IMG/VR virus record: IMGVR_UViG_3300047667_000265
Location: 1-42,937 of that record
DNA from: a virus
DNA length: 42,937 nt
Strand: one strand, 5' to 3'
In this document: positions 26,804 through 34,941 of the stretch, in pieces
Position numbering within the stretch: position 1 is the stretch's first letter
Layout: the number at the start of each line of letters is the position of its first letter
The notes under the pieces: model-generated
Told to the model about the DNA's origin: nothing
Database searches by the model: none
The model's input: the letters and a program-made list of their open reading frames with translations, nothing else
Translations under genes and position numbers: made by a program

Positions 26804-27201
26804 TTAAACTAATCACACCACCACGCACCGTTGACCGTCATGGATCTGGTGCTTGGCAAGCAGCTAGGGGTTATGGTAAGCATCACGGTATCGACTATGC
26901 TGCATTACCTGACTCTACTGTACTGAGCACCACAGTAGGTACGGTGACTAAGTTAGGTTACATGTACAACGATGACCTCAGTTATCGGTATGTGCGCGTG
27001 GTAACACCATTAGGGTTCACCATTAGATACTGCTACGTTAATCCTACAGTTAAGGTTGGTGACGAAGTATCCGTTGATCAACCCATCGGTGTAGTGCAAG
27101 ATATAGCTACGCGATACGAAGGTATCACTCCTCACATACACGTAGATATTATGCAGGATGGTAAGTACATCAACCCTGAAACATACTTCGGAGAAAGATA
27201 A
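26800..27201 (+). CDS. M23 (LytM-type) peptidoglycan endopeptidase
   Basis: A 133-residue protein that is essentially one M23 domain. Zinc ligands and the active site are visible as HHGID (H28 and D32) and PHIHVD (H112, H114). The TVGTVTKLGY and VKVGDEVSVDQPIGVV segments are the usual strands. M23 enzymes cut peptide crosslinks in peptidoglycan. There is no signal peptide, so it acts either as a lysis enzyme released by the holin downstream or as a virion-borne enzyme, since it lies between two tail genes. Confidence 0.85.
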   Translation: MIKLITPPRTVDRHGSGAWQAARGYGKHHGIDYAALPDSTVLSTTVGTVTKLGYMYNDDLSYRYVRVVTPLGFTIRYCYVNPTVKVGDEVSVDQPIGVVQDIATRYEGITPHIHVDIMQDGKYINPETYFGER

Positions 27202-28928
27202 TGGGTACAGAATTAGCACCAGATCAAGTTGAAGGTTTAACCGTTGAACGTTTTGGCGCAGTGGGTGATGGGGTCACAAACAGTGGGACTGCGTTGTACG
27301 ATGCTTGTGTCTACGGACAGACCGTTGTTATACCTGCATCCGGTACGTTCATATTCGAACTAATAGAAGCTCAGATCGATACAATACTAGATCATCTCAA
27401 GTTTATTAGAGCAGAGCAGCCTATAATTTTACAATTGCCTACAGTAGATCACACAAGAACTACAACTATACACCCTGGCAGCCCATACGGTAAAAACGTT
27501 ACAGTTAGAGGGGCAGCTACTTCTTTCTTGGCTGCAACGGGTGTAACTACTGATTCAGTAGCTGCTCAAAATCACAGAGTAACAATCACAGGTATTAGCT
27601 CCACTTCTAACTTTACAGTAGGTGGTTTTGCTTTCGTAAAGAGTACAGCGCCTACGACAGATGGGAACAAAGTTTTAGAAGGTGTATGGGAAGTAACAGC
27701 ATTAACAGCTACAACAGCACAATTAAAAAACACAGCGTTTAAGTCAACGCTACCTACGTTTACATTGACAAGCTGTTCAATTGCCCCAGCACTTACAATA
27801 TTAAGAGTTCATGGCGCAGTTGGTATAGATATGTTTAGTGAAGGTCATGGTGGTTTATGGCAATCAATGGTGTTGGCTGGTAATAATACTGGTGGGTCAG
27901 AGGCTCACGCTATTAGAAACTACGACAGCACTATAGAGCTTGCCAGCTCAACAGCTCAGCCTTTTGGATGTAATGGCTTTGAAGGCCATCAGATATATAC
28001 TCTAGCTGGTGGTGTTACGGTTGCTTTCGATTCATATTCTTCTAATGCAGGCCGTCACGGTTATTACGAGCTAGACGGTTCATCTTTAGTAGGTACTAGA
28101 ATTATAGGGACAGGCAACGGTTTAGCGGGTCACGCTTGTAGCACAAACTCAAACGCAGGTACATCGCAAGCTAACTGTTCAGGCAACTTGCAGCGGGGGC
28201 AGACTTGCGCAGGAACATCTATCATAACAAGTGCATCAAGCTTTATGTATGAGAATGGTGATTCAGGTGTAAGGTGTCAAGATAATGGATTCTTTAACCT
28301 AACAGGATCGGTAATAGCTGGAAGTGTATCTTATGGACTTCGAGCGAACGGAGGTACAATATTCGGATCATACACAACAGATTATGGGAATGCCGCACCA
28401 CTGTTAATAGAAAATAATGGTGTAATAGATAGCGAATCAAAACGATACTACCGAGTAGGAGCAGGAAGTGGTGCTACAGCAATAAGTACGGCTTCTGGTT
28501 ATGTAACAGATAGTGATACAGCTAACGGTGTTTCTATACTAACACCAGAAGCGTCATATGGTTACTTGTGGTTTGGTAATGAGGTTGACAATACTGAAGC
28601 TGGTTTTAGATATAGAGGCACAAGTAATTCGCTAGACATGATCTCTAACGGTGCAACTAGGTTCTCTATTAACTCATCTAACCACTTCACTCCTTTTGTT
28701 GATGACACATATGACATCGGAACATCTGCTAAAAGAAATAGAGCGGTTTACGGGAAAGAGATAAGGCATGGGGATGGTTCAACTATTATCACCAATGGCG
28801 CAGGTACACCGGAAGGTGTCGTGACTGCCGCAGTGGGTTCGATGTTCACTAGAACTGATGGTGGTGCAGGTACCACATTGTATGTAAAAGAGTCAGGTGC
28901 AGGTAACACAGGATGGGTAGCTAAATGA
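27201..28928 (+). CDS. Tail spike with pectate-lyase-like beta-helix (putative depolymerase)
   Basis: A 575-residue protein. The opening VERFGAVGDGVTNSGTALYDA is the hallmark of phage tail spikes with pectate-lyase folds. The middle has beta-helix spacing (GVRCQDNGFFNLTGSVIAGS). The C-terminus (DIGTSAKRNRAVYGKEIRHG, GSMFTRTDGGAGTTLYVKES) is a common trimerisation/tip cap. It probably binds and may cut a surface polysaccharide. Arginine is mostly AGA here while portal and capsid use CGT/CGA, suggesting acquisition from elsewhere. It overlaps the holin start by four bases. Confidence 0.85.
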   Translation: MGTELAPDQVEGLTVERFGAVGDGVTNSGTALYDACVYGQTVVIPASGTFIFELIEAQIDTILDHLKFIRAEQPIILQLPTVDHTRTTTIHPGSPYGKNVTVRGAATSFLAATGVTTDSVAAQNHRVTITGISSTSNFTVGGFAFVKSTAPTTDGNKVLEGVWEVTALTATTAQLKNTAFKSTLPTFTLTSCSIAPALTILRVHGAVGIDMFSEGHGGLWQSMVLAGNNTGGSEAHAIRNYDSTIELASSTAQPFGCNGFEGHQIYTLAGGVTVAFDSYSSNAGRHGYYELDGSSLVGTRIIGTGNGLAGHACSTNSNAGTSQANCSGNLQRGQTCAGTSIITSASSFMYENGDSGVRCQDNGFFNLTGSVIAGSVSYGLRANGGTIFGSYTTDYGNAAPLLIENNGVIDSESKRYYRVGAGSGATAISTASGYVTDSDTANGVSILTPEASYGYLWFGNEVDNTEAGFRYRGTSNSLDMISNGATRFSINSSNHFTPFVDDTYDIGTSAKRNRAVYGKEIRHGDGSTIITNGAGTPEGVVTAAVGSMFTRTDGGAGTTLYVKESGAGNTGWVAK

Positions 28929-29128
28929 ATAAATTCTTTCTGAAAAGTAAAACTATCATTGGTGCTTTAGTTACAATGGCACCTACCATTGCCACACTAT
29001 TCGGTTTCACATTTACCGAAAATGATTCTGTGATGATTTCACAGGTCGCAGATGGTATCATTCAGATTCTCGGTGCAGCATTAGTTGTATACGGTAGACT
29101 CAACGCGAAGGAGAAGTTGTATGTTTAG
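28925..29128 (+). CDS. Holin (putative, two membrane segments)
   Basis: A 67-residue protein with a short basic N-terminus and two hydrophobic stretches, IIGALVTMAPTIATLFGFTF and VADGIIQILGAALVVYG. Size, topology and position next to a peptidase and a lipoprotein fit a class II holin, which forms the inner-membrane lesion at lysis. The call is by topology and context. Confidence 0.75.
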   Translation: MNKFFLKSKTIIGALVTMAPTIATLFGFTFTENDSVMISQVADGIIQILGAALVVYGRLNAKEKLYV

Positions 29129-29390
29129 ATTCATCAATGTGTTTCTCATGGTGTTCTTCATCACAGGGTGCACTACCCCCGTTGTACCAAAGACAGTCAA
29201 GCAGATTCAACTTGCCAGCTATGCTGAACTCGCACAGATCACCGTAGATGTACGTGATGCCTGCTCAGAGCGGTTGATCACAAAAGATACATGCATTGAC
29301 CTATCCGATAAGTTGAAGACAGCAGCGAGGTTGATAGACATCAACCAGCCTGCATCCGACATCATTGAATTAATAAGGAGTACCCTATGA
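29121..29390 (+). CDS. Small lipoprotein, possible outer-membrane spanin
   Basis: An 89-residue protein. The N-terminus MFRFINVFLMVFFITGC is a lipoprotein signal with the lipobox ITGC, so the mature protein starts at a lipidated Cys and PVVP. A helical remainder contains DVRDACSERLITKDTC. ATG29121 has AAGGAG at 29108-29113 and is preferred to an upstream in-frame TTG at 29085. Position after the holin suggests the outer-membrane spanin, but it is less proline-rich than Rz1 and no clear inner-membrane partner is seen. Confidence 0.65.
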   Translation: MFRFINVFLMVFFITGCTTPVVPKTVKQIQLASYAELAQITVDVRDACSERLITKDTCIDLSDKLKTAARLIDINQPASDIIELIRSTL

Positions 29391-29599
29391 ACGTTGCACA
29401 ACTTGATCTAGCATTATCAGTAATACGTTTGGTGAGTGACAGTGTTCAGTCCCGAATGAAGCAGCATGACGAACTGATGGACCTATTCAATACTGCATTG
29501 GAAGAAGGGCGCGACTTCACTGATGCAGAAGTAGCATTGTGGAAAACGAAAGCCGAAGAAGCTATATCAAGTCTTGACGATGTGATCGCCAACCTATAA
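29387..29599 (+). CDS. Small helical protein of the lysis cluster
   Basis: A 70-residue acidic helical protein (SVQSRMKQHDELMDLFNTAL, KTKAEEAISSLDDVIANL). It has no membrane segment or signal and starts at an ATGA overlap with the lipoprotein stop. It could form a coiled coil. The function is unknown; position suggests a lysis accessory or a late virion protein. Confidence 0.6.
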   Translation: MNVAQLDLALSVIRLVSDSVQSRMKQHDELMDLFNTALEEGRDFTDAEVALWKTKAEEAISSLDDVIANL

Positions 29600-29609
29600 A
29601 GGTCTTACC

Positions 29610-29951
29610 ATGCCAAATACAGAAGCGATAGCACTACTACAAGGTCAACTTGCCAAACAGAAATCTGACCTGACATTACACATCGTGGAGTTTAATGAAC
29701 ATGTATCCGACGAGCACAAACGGTGGGACCACTTTATACAAGTTCAAGAAGAGAACACCAGGGTCAACCATGAGCTTGCTGTAACTATGTCAGCACAGGT
29801 ATGTGCCACTAAGGATATGATCGAAGCATGGAACGCTACCACTGGTGCTATTAAAGTGGGTCGCGTCCTTGGTAAGTTTGTTAAATGGGCATCAGGTTTA
29901 GCTTTCATCGGTGTTGGTGTGCTATGGGTCGTTGATAAGTTTGGCAGCTAA
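29610..29951 (+). CDS. Coiled-coil protein with C-terminal membrane anchor
   Basis: A 113-residue protein with a helical N-terminal part (LLQGQLAKQKSDLTLHIVEF) and one hydrophobic segment near the C-terminus, FVKWASGLAFIGVGVLWVV. The topology is reversed compared with a classical inner-membrane spanin, so that role is unlikely. It ends the rightward late operon; its stop overlaps the stop of the convergent helicase gene. Confidence 0.6.
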   Translation: MPNTEAIALLQGQLAKQKSDLTLHIVEFNEHVSDEHKRWDHFIQVQEENTRVNHELAVTMSAQVCATKDMIEAWNATTGAIKVGRVLGKFVKWASGLAFIGVGVLWVVDKFGS

Positions 29952-32323
29952 AAGAAGTTAACCTCGAGTGCATTCGTGGTGATACCTTTCCGGTAACGTT
30001 GCAGTGCATCTTTCAAACCAGTTTGATTATCTGTCTTCCTCTCGATTGCATCTGCTACTGCTAGATCCACCGTGTCGTTTGCCAAAATTCTGATAATAGA
30101 CACAGGGTGAGTCTGCCCTTGTCGATCAATTCGAGCGTTCATCTGCTCATATAATTCCAGTGACCAGTTCATTCCGAACCACACCATGATGTGACCCGTA
30201 TCTTGCAGGCCATCTATACCATGTCCCATAGAGTTATGTGAAATGAACACTTCACCTTCATCGTTACGTACTAAGAACCGGTGACGAGGACCGCAGTCAA
30301 CTAGGTCGTATACTTTTTCTTTCCGTAAGTTGAATTCCTCGCAGAATCTACTGCTTGATCCCCGTTCATTCCTCTGTTCAGTCTCATCAGTAACATCATC
30401 TTGCTGCATCCTGACCTCCGACACAGTTCCGCGAGGTGCATTATCTCCCCCTGATAGGTTTCGAATCGGTTGTTGCGTTTGTTGGATTGCTGCTTGAACA
30501 TCGTCACCCACGTACAGTTCGCCTTTGAATATCCTTTGTTCACATCCACTCTCTCGATGGTTAAATTGTCCTGATAGGTTTCGTGCATATCCTCGTAGAA
30601 TACTTTGAAGTCTCCCCACTCTTTGCACATTCCTATCCCACGACCCGCGTAGTCCTTGTTGCCTAGATCCTTCGAGCGATTCTTCAATCCTTGCCAAATG
30701 CACCAGATCCGCGTGTGCGTTTTGTAATGGTATCGCTCCACCGTGCAATGCCGGCAGTGTTTCCTCTCCAACCGATTGTGTTTCATCACATTCTGATGAA
30801 GTATCTTTGACACAGTTCCGCAGTGTAAACATTTCGCTAAGGTATTTGTCATTGCCTTCGTATTGGTATAGTGCTTTTCTTTTAGTATCTCCACAATCTC
30901 TAACATTCTGCGCCTGCTCCCATCTACCTTGAATCAGTAATCTATGATCAGGTGTCATCGTTATACCGAAACGGTTAACAACTTCTTTGTAACCTGAATA
31001 AGAGCAACCTGAGTGCGATACGAACTCCACACCGTCATGTACTAGGTCAGTGCTCTTTACGTCAATCAAGTTAACCCATCCTCTATGTTGAGTCAACACT
31101 TGAGTCCTTGGATGTAAGCAGGCTGGGTGACCCACAAGCAACTTTATCTTACCCTCGCGCCAACGTTTGAGAATACCCGCAGTTGCGCTTGCCTTCTCTG
31201 CTGTCAGGTTGACGGGCTTATACTTTTTAAACTTGGTCATGATACGCTGGGCATCTGCTTTGAAGCTGTAGCTGCACAACACTGGCGAACCACCCGCCTC
31301 CTCAAGTACTTCCTCTAATGCGTCAAGCTTGGCATCATGTACCTTGGTCCATTCATCGGATTCGGCTGACAGGTACGCAGCACCATTAGCAATCTGACAG
31401 CACTTATTAGAGACTGCTGCTTTGCTGAACACTTCGAGATCATCACCGTTGTCCAGTGCTGCGAACATCTGAGCTTCCATCTCATTATATGCTTTACGTG
31501 CTTTCGCTGGTAGATCAACCATCATGTTGGTGACCTTGACTGCCGGTAGATCCAAGTAGTCCTTGGCATCCATCTTGAGCGTTATGTCGCTGATCTTCTG
31601 CTCAATGAACTGTTTACCGATGGTGGTGACTTCACACCCCCACCCCATATAATCTGACTTGAAGTAGCTGTCTTTGAAGTGAGTCACAAATTCACCTAGA
31701 CGATCACCACCGTCGATAGCCAGGAACTGACCGAACAGATCTAGGTACCCATTAGCTGCTGGTGTGCCAGTCAGACCCATGCGGTACTTGAAGTGAGGTA
31801 TCATCTTCCTCCAACCATGCAACTTGATTCTGATTTCTTTGCCATCGGTTCCGGTGCGATCTGTATAACCCCCTGCCATTCTTTTACTGGTGGAGTTCTT
31901 GAACTTACTGATCTCATCATAAACAACCATGTCATAAGGCAAGGGCTTACCCTGGTCGATGTAGTAATGTAACAGTTGCTCACAGAACCAGTTGGCATTT
32001 TCATAGTTCACCATGTGGACATCTGCATCAGCGAACATGGCACGACTTCTACGCATGGGTGTGCCATGAATGGTGCTGAATCGTAGGTGCTTGGTGTGCT
32101 CCCACTTCTGAGCCTCTTGTGCCCATACAGAGTTGATCACCCTGACTGGCCCAAAGATAAGCACCTTCTTCACCTGACCCGCGTTCATACGATCAACGAT
32201 ACTGCTGAGTGTGATGATCGTCTTACCAAGACCCATGCCGAGCCACAACATAGACTGGTAATTTGCATTGGCATGGTTAACTGCTTCACCTTGATAAAGG
32301 TGCATCATGTCTCTAGTTAACAT
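29948..32323 (-). CDS. SNF2-family DNA helicase interrupted by an intein
   Basis: A 791-residue precursor; 495 residues remain after removal of intein residues 402-697. Helicase motifs are visible in order: LGMGLGKT (Walker A, K34), VVYDEISK (DExx, D136 E137), LTGTPAANG (motif III), motif V GHPA/SMGHGIDGLQ split by the intein, and QMNARIDRQGQ (motif VI). Phage SNF2 proteins of this kind sit with VRR-NUC, polymerase, DUF2815 and DUF2800 genes, as here, and probably act in replication or recombination. Because motif V is interrupted, activity should require splicing. The gene is the last of the leftward operon and its stop overlaps that of the convergent gene. Confidence 0.94.
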   Translation of the reverse strand: MLTRDMMHLYQGEAVNHANANYQSMLWLGMGLGKTIITLSSIVDRMNAGQVKKVLIFGPVRVINSVWAQEAQKWEHTKHLRFSTIHGTPMRRSRAMFADADVHMVNYENANWFCEQLLHYYIDQGKPLPYDMVVYDEISKFKNSTSKRMAGGYTDRTGTDGKEIRIKLHGWRKMIPHFKYRMGLTGTPAANGYLDLFGQFLAIDGGDRLGEFVTHFKDSYFKSDYMGWGCEVTTIGKQFIEQKISDITLKMDAKDYLDLPAVKVTNMMVDLPAKARKAYNEMEAQMFAALDNGDDLEVFSKAAVSNKCCQIANGAAYLSAESDEWTKVHDAKLDALEEVLEEAGGSPVLCSYSFKADAQRIMTKFKKYKPVNLTAEKASATAGILKRWREGKIKLLVGHPACLHPRTQVLTQHRGWVNLIDVKSTDLVHDGVEFVSHSGCSYSGYKEVVNRFGITMTPDHRLLIQGRWEQAQNVRDCGDTKRKALYQYEGNDKYLSEMFTLRNCVKDTSSECDETQSVGEETLPALHGGAIPLQNAHADLVHLARIEESLEGSRQQGLRGSWDRNVQRVGRLQSILRGYARNLSGQFNHRESGCEQRIFKGELYVGDDVQAAIQQTQQPIRNLSGGDNAPRGTVSEVRMQQDDVTDETEQRNERGSSSRFCEEFNLRKEKVYDLVDCGPRHRFLVRNDEGEVFISHNSMGHGIDGLQDTGHIMVWFGMNWSLELYEQMNARIDRQGQTHPVSIIRILANDTVDLAVADAIERKTDNQTGLKDALQRYRKGITTNALEVNFF
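30233..31120 (-). mobile_element. Intein 2 (in SNF2 helicase) with nested +1-frame endonuclease gene
   Basis: A 296-residue element in the helicase frame. It begins with Cys1 (CLHPRTQVLTQHRGW, block A), and block B is TMTPDHRLL (T-x-x-H). Blocks F and G are VYDLVDCGPRHRFLVRNDEG and VFISHN, with Ser as +1 residue. Removal joins GHPA to SMGHGIDG and restores helicase motif V. The splicing parts are about 71 residues before and 23-28 after the nested endonuclease gene, so a mini-intein. The region between, in this frame, is Arg/Gln/Glu-rich (e.g. QQGLRGSWDRNVQRV) with no endonuclease motif. The +1 frame encodes a full endonuclease instead. Confidence 0.94.
30301..30906 (-). CDS. HNH-like homing endonuclease in the +1 frame inside the helicase intein
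   Basis: A 201-residue protein on the same strand as the helicase but one frame over. It has a zinc ribbon (C26-x2-C29 and C51-x2-C54). The catalytic region matches a phage HNH-like family: RIWCIWQGLKNRS, YAGRGIGMCKEW (86-97) and IERVDVNKGYSKANCTW (117-133). A C-terminal helix-turn-helix follows (IMHLAELCRRSGCSKMMLLM). The gene starts right after block B, and its TAG at 30301-30303 lies within the codons for VYDLV of block F, so it fills exactly the endonuclease slot. GGGAG and AGG lie 5' of the ATG (AGG at six bases). It could be translated by internal initiation on the helicase mRNA. A chance frame would not keep three ordered domains. Confidence 0.92.
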   Translation of the reverse strand: MLEIVEILKEKHYTNTKAMTNTLAKCLHCGTVSKILHQNVMKHNRLERKHCRHCTVERYHYKTHTRIWCIWQGLKNRSKDLGNKDYAGRGIGMCKEWGDFKVFYEDMHETYQDNLTIERVDVNKGYSKANCTWVTMFKQQSNKRNNRFETYQGEIMHLAELCRRSGCSKMMLLMRLNRGMNGDQAVDSARNSTYGKKKYTT

Positions 32324-32595
32324 TTAAACTGCTCCATAAATTCATCAACACCTTCTTTACCGTACAGCGTGAACACCTTGGCACCCACATCACGAAGCCT
32401 GATGTGCTCACGCTTCTGTGCCTCGGATAACTTACCGTCCACTGTTTTAATTTCACAGTACCACGTACATCCACTGATGATTACAATCCTGTCTGGTACG
32501 CCAGCGATGGTGCTCACCCATTTACGAGTCAACCCACCTATCGACTTGACGCATCGATCAAGATACGTTTCTACTTTGTTCTCACGGATTCCCAT
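32317..32595 (-). CDS. VRR-NUC nuclease
   Basis: A 92-residue protein that is essentially one VRR-NUC domain. The active-site pattern is GVPDRIVI…WYCEIKTVDGKLSEAQ, i.e. PD…E-x-K followed by G-x-L-S-x-x-Q, and the end GAKVFTLYGKEGVDEF is usual. Such nucleases cut structured DNA and often pair with phage SNF2 helicases. ATG32595 is preceded by GAGGAG at eight bases; a longer in-frame version starting at 32640 lacks support. It overlaps the helicase start and the upstream gene. Confidence 0.9.
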   Translation of the reverse strand: MGIRENKVETYLDRCVKSIGGLTRKWVSTIAGVPDRIVIISGCTWYCEIKTVDGKLSEAQKREHIRLRDVGAKVFTLYGKEGVDEFMEQFKC

Positions 32596-32971
32596 GCTGT
32601 AGCTCCTCACGAATATCAACAACACATTGACTGATTGCATGTCGAATTCTCATATCACTCACACCATCGTTCTGGATCTCAAGTGACTTCAGTATATCCA
32701 TTACCTTATTTTTCGTTTCAGGCGGCGTCCAACCCAGCTTGATCAAGGCTACCCGTACACCTTGCTCCTGTAGGTTCATGACCTGCACTGCTACATTATC
32801 GATCATATCAATAGGCGAGTGACAGTCTTCAAATATGATCTGTTGCTCGATCCTATCCTTATTGAATTTAGTTTCTACGTGTACGGTGCTCCTCGGTATG
32901 TGCTTCCCATTTAACGAGGTACCTGTGCCATACAGCAACATGTCTGCATTTACTTTATCTTGTTCACTCAT
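32582..32971 (-). CDS. Hypothetical protein of the replication operon
   Basis: A 129-residue protein. It has a beta-rich part (IPRSTVHVETKFNKDRIEQQ) and a helical C-terminal part (VMDILKSLEIQND…RHAISQCVVDIREELQ). No known motif is recognised. It is overlapped by four bases on the polymerase side and 14 on the VRR-NUC side, so it is tightly coupled to replication genes. Confidence 0.65.
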   Translation of the reverse strand: MSEQDKVNADMLLYGTGTSLNGKHIPRSTVHVETKFNKDRIEQQIIFEDCHSPIDMIDNVAVQVMNLQEQGVRVALIKLGWTPPETKNKVMDILKSLEIQNDGVSDMRIRHAISQCVVDIREELQHGNP

Positions 32972-34941
32972 AATAAAGGCTCCACTAGTTTCTTAGTTTC
33001 GTTGATGTAATATTCGTAGTTGATATCAGTCACACTGTGCTCAGCCATATTGTTACACAGCATCACGGTGTAACCATTATGGTAACTGGTACGTCGGATC
33101 TCATACTTCGATTTGTTCTTGGTGTGAATGCGTTCGTCCCATGCGTCACCAACTTCCTCTTTGATTTGATCGAAGTATTCATCTGTCAGTTTATTGGCAC
33201 GTTTGTATGCACCATCTGGTCCCTTCGGTGGCATGACCTTCTCAAGAATGTCACCATCGAGACTGACATAATATCGCACTATGTTTTGTACCTTGGTGAA
33301 TCCCCACTCTAGCGCCATGCTGCGTGGTACTTTGGTACGAAGCATAAAGTCCATCTCATTATCATGGTTCATTATGAACTCACGGATGTCGGTACCATGT
33401 ACCAATGCAGCTTCAGCAGCCTTAGCTACCACAATCTGACTGTGGTTCTGGTGCCAAGCTAACTTATATTCATAAGCACCCTTACGTTTCAGACTACCAT
33501 CGGTGTACTCAGCTATGTAATTATTCACATCCCTCACCATGAAACGAGAGTACTCAGCAACCTCAAGCTCCAACTTGGTCAGTTTCTCCCACCATGTACA
33601 GACACTATGCACCCAGTCCTTCATGACTCTTGGGTACTTAATAGTCAAACCATCAGTGTTGATCTGTATCATCTGCATGTCGTCATGTTGAAGTAATGCT
33701 TCAGCTAACATGCATAATGACAACTGACCATTGATGGTGATCGCCATAGTGAACTTAGGATCATAGAAGGGTGAATACTCATTGTTACTATCACCATACG
33801 TACCATTGAGTGCCAGCTTCAGCATCGCGTTCTCAGCAGTACCTTTCGCGTAACCCTTACGTTGCTGGTACATCTCCTGGTAGATGTCGCAGAAGTTATC
33901 CCCTAAGTGTTCAGGATGAAGCCTGTTAACAATAGCGAGGTTGGGATAATAAGAAGCCACATCCCAATCCTCAATAATATAATTATCATCCGAGGTGACA
34001 ACCTGGGAATCAACAGATCCATGAATCCCCCCAGTACCAAAGTCATACCTAAAGTTATCAATAGTACAATTAACATCTTTGATTGATCCTTTTGTTTCTG
34101 TGATCACACGTTTTTGGAACCAAGTAAGGATTCGTTGAAACTCTGGATCAGTGAATTGAATGTAAGGTAGGATGACATCACCCAAAGCAATACTTTCCCT
34201 CGGTGTCTGCATGATCTTACGTCTACCATCTACCTTACGATAGCAGCAACCACGCTCAGCTTCTTCAAGCTTCATGATGAAATAATCTTTACCGATCTTA
34301 GTGTCATTATGATTCAGGAAGTTCTTATCATACTGAAGAGTTAGTTGCTCACGGAATGCAATCTGATCCTTAGTCTCATGGTAGAAGTCTAAGGTCGCTT
34401 TGATATCGTGCCACATGTAAGCACCAAGGATATCCATCTGAGTGTTTGTGAGATAGGTGCCTACATCAAATGGTAAGTCTTCAATACTATCCATGATCAT
34501 ATTGAACTCAAGCACCTTGAGACTGGTGGATCGTGCCATGTTATCGAAGTGGTGAATCTTGAACAGATCAATCTGCGGCACGATCCAATCAGACTCATAC
34601 ACTACATGAGAGAATCGTGCGTGGTGTGGGGCATTGATAATTGACATAGCTTTGTTATAGATCTCATCAACCTTGACATAACCACCTGACATATAGATAG
34701 CGTGGATGACTGGGTAATCGAAACCTATGTTATTGAAACCTACCATACGACACTCCTGTTCTCGGAGTACATTAAGGAAGTGAATGAAGAGATTAGCATC
34801 ATTGCGACGATCACTAATCTCAAAGTACCAAGTCCTACCTGTGACCACATGTTTCAACCCAATGGTGAAACAGTTAGGGTAGGTTTCAATATCATAGATG
34901 ATGTCACCTTTTGTGACACAGAATAGGAAGTCAGGGATCAT
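32968..34941 (-). CDS. Family B-type DNA polymerase with 3'-5' exonuclease
   Basis: A 657-residue protein. Exonuclease motifs: YDIETYPN (D17, E19), GFNNIGFDYP (D75) and YMWHDIKAT (D179). Polymerase motif A is DVASYYPNLAI (D327). Motif B is KLALNGTYGD (K375, N379, Y382, G383), and motif C is INTDGLTI (D430). Motif C has TDG in place of the usual DTDS; this variant occurs in some phage polymerases. The size is compact, and the segment FGTGGIHGS before motif A is typical of this subgroup. No terminal-protein gene is seen nearby, so there is no direct evidence for protein priming. It presumably replicates the phage genome. Confidence 0.9.
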   Translation of the reverse strand: MIPDFLFCVTKGDIIYDIETYPNCFTIGLKHVVTGRTWYFEISDRRNDANLFIHFLNVLREQECRMVGFNNIGFDYPVIHAIYMSGGYVKVDEIYNKAMSIINAPHHARFSHVVYESDWIVPQIDLFKIHHFDNMARSTSLKVLEFNMIMDSIEDLPFDVGTYLTNTQMDILGAYMWHDIKATLDFYHETKDQIAFREQLTLQYDKNFLNHNDTKIGKDYFIMKLEEAERGCCYRKVDGRRKIMQTPRESIALGDVILPYIQFTDPEFQRILTWFQKRVITETKGSIKDVNCTIDNFRYDFGTGGIHGSVDSQVVTSDDNYIIEDWDVASYYPNLAIVNRLHPEHLGDNFCDIYQEMYQQRKGYAKGTAENAMLKLALNGTYGDSNNEYSPFYDPKFTMAITINGQLSLCMLAEALLQHDDMQMIQINTDGLTIKYPRVMKDWVHSVCTWWEKLTKLELEVAEYSRFMVRDVNNYIAEYTDGSLKRKGAYEYKLAWHQNHSQIVVAKAAEAALVHGTDIREFIMNHDNEMDFMLRTKVPRSMALEWGFTKVQNIVRYYVSLDGDILEKVMPPKGPDGAYKRANKLTDEYFDQIKEEVGDAWDERIHTKNKSKYEIRRTSYHNGYTVMLCNNMAEHSVTDINYEYYINETKKLVEPLL

